Below, piece after piece: positions 62,110 through 64,000 of a stretch of 64,000 nucleotides of DNA. The stretch's first letter is position 1; every line of letters starts with the position of its first letter. Made by a program: the position numbers and the translations under genes. Below the pieces are notes generated by a model, which was given only the letters and a program-made list of their open reading frames with translations, was not told where the DNA came from and did not search any database. The DNA is from Nitrosovibrio sp. Nv17 (lineage in GTDB: Bacteria; Pseudomonadota; Gammaproteobacteria; Burkholderiales; Nitrosomonadaceae): positions 1 to 64,000 of the forward strand of contig NZ_FPIQ01000003.1 of assembly GCF_900119085.1 (NCBI RefSeq), given 5' to 3'.

Positions 62110-63392
62110 CGACATTCTGGGTCGTAGCCGGCGTATTCATCGTCGGTGCGCTGCTGTTCGTGCTGCCTACGCTGTTGAAGAGGAAAAATCCCTCCCTCAA
62201 TACGGAACGCGACGCAACCAACATCAATATCTACCGCGATCAACTGGCTGAACTCGAAAGCGACCTGCGCAGCGATATCCTCACGCGCGAGCAGTACGAA
62301 TCCAGCAAGCAGGAATTGCAGCAGCGCATGCTGGAAGACATTCCAGAGGCCGGTGCGGCCGGCGCCATGCTTGCTCCGGGAAACCGGGGCAACGTGGCGA
62401 CCACCGCCGTCATCGTCCTCGCGATCCCGATCCTGGCGATCTCGCTCTACCTCTGGGTGGGCGACACGCGGGGACTCGTGCCCCAGGTACCCGCCGAGCA
62501 CATGCCGCTGGCGGACGACGGCGGCCACCCGAACTTCTCCTCGGTGCTGGACAACCTGACCGCGCGCCTTGCGGAACATCCGGAGGATGCGGAAGGCTGG
62601 ACCATGCTGGCGCGCACCTACGGAATCATGCAGCGCTTCCATGAGGCCAAGGAAGCTTACGAAAAGGCGCTCGCCCTGTCGCCCGAGGATGCGGGACTCA
62701 TCACAGACTATGCCGATGTCGTCGCCATGACCAACAACGGCAGCCTGGTGGGACAGCCCCGGGAGTTGATCGACCGGGCGCTGCGCCTCGATCCGCGCAA
62801 CCCCAAGGCGCTGGCGCTGGCAGGGACAGCCGAGTTCGAACAGGAGAAGTTCGGCCGCGCCGCGGACTACTGGGAACAACTGCTGGCACTGGTTCCGCCG
62901 GACTCCGAGCTGGCGCAATCGGTCAAGAACAGCATCGCGGAGGCCCGGTCGCTGGCGGCTGGAAAGGGCAGCATCATGGCACAGGCGCCTGCCGCATCCC
63001 CCCCCGCTTCGAGCGGAGGCGCGGGTGCCGCCGCACCGGGGCCGGGCGGAGGCACCCTGTCGGGCAGCGTGACGCTGGCGCCCGCCATGGCCGGGAAGGC
63101 GTCGCCGAACGACAGCCTCTACATCTTCGCCCGCGCCAAATCGGGGCCGAAGGCGCCGCTGGCAACCCTGCGCCTGCAGGTCAAGGATCTGCCGGCCAGC
63201 TTCACGCTGAACGACTCCATGGCTCGCTCCGGCGTGCAGCTGTCCACCTTCTCCGAGGAAATGGTGGTCGGCGCCAGGATCTCGAAATCGGGCTCCCCCA
63301 TGCCGCAGAGCGGCGATCTCCAGGGACTCAGCCGGCCCATACGCATCGGTGCGTCGGGGATCAGCGTGGTCATCGACCAGGCCCTGCCCTGA
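62106..63392 (+). CDS. ccmI: Cytochrome c maturation apocytochrome chaperone CcmI
   Basis: This 428-residue protein has two N-terminal membrane segments (FWVVAGVFIVGALLFVLPTL; TTAVIVLAIPILAISLYLWV) separated by a leucine-zipper-like loop, then TPR repeats (about 145-270: AEGWTMLARTYGIMQRFHEA) and a beta-rich C-terminal domain (from GTLSGSVTLAPAMAGKASPN). It delivers apocytochrome c to CcmFH. It is the last gene of the operon and converges on ctaA. Confidence 0.94.
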   Translation: MTTFWVVAGVFIVGALLFVLPTLLKRKNPSLNTERDATNINIYRDQLAELESDLRSDILTREQYESSKQELQQRMLEDIPEAGAAGAMLAPGNRGNVATTAVIVLAIPILAISLYLWVGDTRGLVPQVPAEHMPLADDGGHPNFSSVLDNLTARLAEHPEDAEGWTMLARTYGIMQRFHEAKEAYEKALALSPEDAGLITDYADVVAMTNNGSLVGQPRELIDRALRLDPRNPKALALAGTAEFEQEKFGRAADYWEQLLALVPPDSELAQSVKNSIAEARSLAAGKGSIMAQAPAASPPASSGGAGAAAPGPGGGTLSGSVTLAPAMAGKASPNDSLYIFARAKSGPKAPLATLRLQVKDLPASFTLNDSMARSGVQLSTFSEEMVVGARISKSGSPMPQSGDLQGLSRPIRIGASGISVVIDQALP

Positions 63393-63518
63393 TCTCGCCG
63401 GAAGGACAGCGCCCTGCTGTCGCGGTCAGCCGCTGACAGGCGCCCAGGGCGGGCAATCCTCACCCCCCGGCAGGGCCCCTTCCCATCGACCCTCGAATGA
63501 AGCGCTGCCGGTCCCGGC

Positions 63519-64000
63519 TCAGCGCAGCCGGTGGTTGGTCCAGAGCGCGGCAGTGAACAGCAGCAGCGCACCTGCCTGGTGCGCCGCCGCCAGATGCAGC
63601 GGCACCACCAGCAGCAGCGTGGCAATGCCCAGGCTGACCTGTATCGCCAGCATGGCCAGGAGCAGGTTGCAGGCAAGCCGCGCCGAGCCCGGCAGCGGCA
63701 GGCTCCTCGATTTGAACCAGAAGAGCGGGATCAGGATCGCGAGGGTCCATGCGATCAGGCGGTGATCGAACTGCACCGTGGCGACGTTCTCGAAGAAATT
63801 GCGGTACCACGGCTCCAGCATGAAGATTTCCGGCGGCACCACGTGCCCGTTCATCAGCGGGAAGGTGTTGTAAGCCCGGCCCGCGTGGATGCCCGCGACG
63901 AATCCTCCCGACAGGATCATGACGAAGATGAGCGCCGTCAACCCCACGGAAAAGCGCTGCAGGCGCCGCAGCCGGATGCTCCCATCCGATATGCCCACCG
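63519..64000 (-). CDS. ctaA: Heme A synthase CtaA/Cox15, C-terminal part (cut by window end)
   Basis: About 160 residues are visible, with four membrane helices. The segment [20 protein letters not shown], followed by NGHVVPP, is typical of the second half of Cox15/CtaA, with the haem-ligand His of [10 protein letters not shown] and of [11 protein letters not shown]. It oxidises haem O to haem A for cytochrome aa3 oxidase. An ATG at 63998 is internal; the true start lies beyond the window. Confidence 0.9.
   Translation of the reverse strand, partial: VGISDGSIRLRRLQRFSVGLTALIFVMILSGGFVAGIHAGRAYNTFPLMNGHVVPPEIFMLEPWYRNFFENVATVQFDHRLIAWTLAILIPLFWFKSRSLPLPGSARLACNLLLAMLAIQVSLGIATLLLVVPLHLAAAHQAGALLLFTAALWTNHRLR

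Overview
The window looks like a chromosomal stretch of a GC-rich betaproteobacterium. Pointers are the uvrC-pgsA-tRNA-Gly order, a CNP1-like protein, a PEP-CTERM protein, System I cytochrome c maturation genes (ccmCDEFGHI), TamAB/MlaA outer-membrane genes and an azurin. Nitrosomonadales or Rhodocyclales would fit, but I cannot name the genus. One core gene, efp, looks unlike the usual betaproteobacterial type.

Region by region. (1) 1-7609 is accessory DNA: the start of an IS481-type transposase, a small secreted ORF, two small membrane ORFs coupled to a GNAT acetyltransferase and a RimK-like RLAN/ATP-grasp ligase, a LysR regulator, an XRE regulator divergent from a LysR effector domain that lacks its HTH, and a 650-aa clc-type integrase. 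It ends exactly at the 3' end of tRNA-Gly(GCC), the attachment site of such islands. (2) 7610-16700 holds the pgsA, uvrC, tautomerase and uracil-DNA glycosylase operon, divergent efp, an OprP-like porin, a short AT-rich stretch with two perfect DnaA boxes, a His-rich tandem-repeat protein and a NarL-type two-component system. (3) 16889-23688 is outer-membrane biogenesis (tamB, tamA, mlaA). (4) 24237-34027 has azurin, a DUF4142 protein, two large GGDEF-EAL proteins flanking a perfect 17-bp-arm inverted repeat, a CI-like regulator and an OsmC-like protein. (5) 34327-40133 is the most interesting region: a probable Fur-controlled operon coding for a PEP-CTERM protein, a TonB-dependent haem/siderophore-type receptor and an exported protein with three CbiX/chelatase-like segments. 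(6) 40276-53545 is mostly housekeeping: proB, a DUF442/persulfide dioxygenase pair, a CNP1-like protein, a D-2-hydroxyacid dehydrogenase, a DMT transporter, dapC-dapD-dapE-prmB, rluB, recR, ybaB, dnaX and the 4.5S RNA. (7) 53730-57200 holds a DraG-fold protein with degenerate metal motifs, tRNA-Arg(ACG), and a decayed island: a serine-recombinase tail read antisense through the tRNA, joined to a frameshifted SIR2-domain gene, plus a parDE toxin-antitoxin pair. (8) 57500-63392 is ccmCDEFGHI, followed by a convergent heme A synthase gene cut by the window end.

How the parts work together: the ccm block exports and attaches haem to c-type cytochromes and may serve the same electron-transfer chain as azurin. 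The Fur-type operon is a candidate iron or tetrapyrrole uptake route. TamAB and MlaA maintain the outer membrane in which the receptor and porin sit. The two tRNA genes each mark an island boundary.
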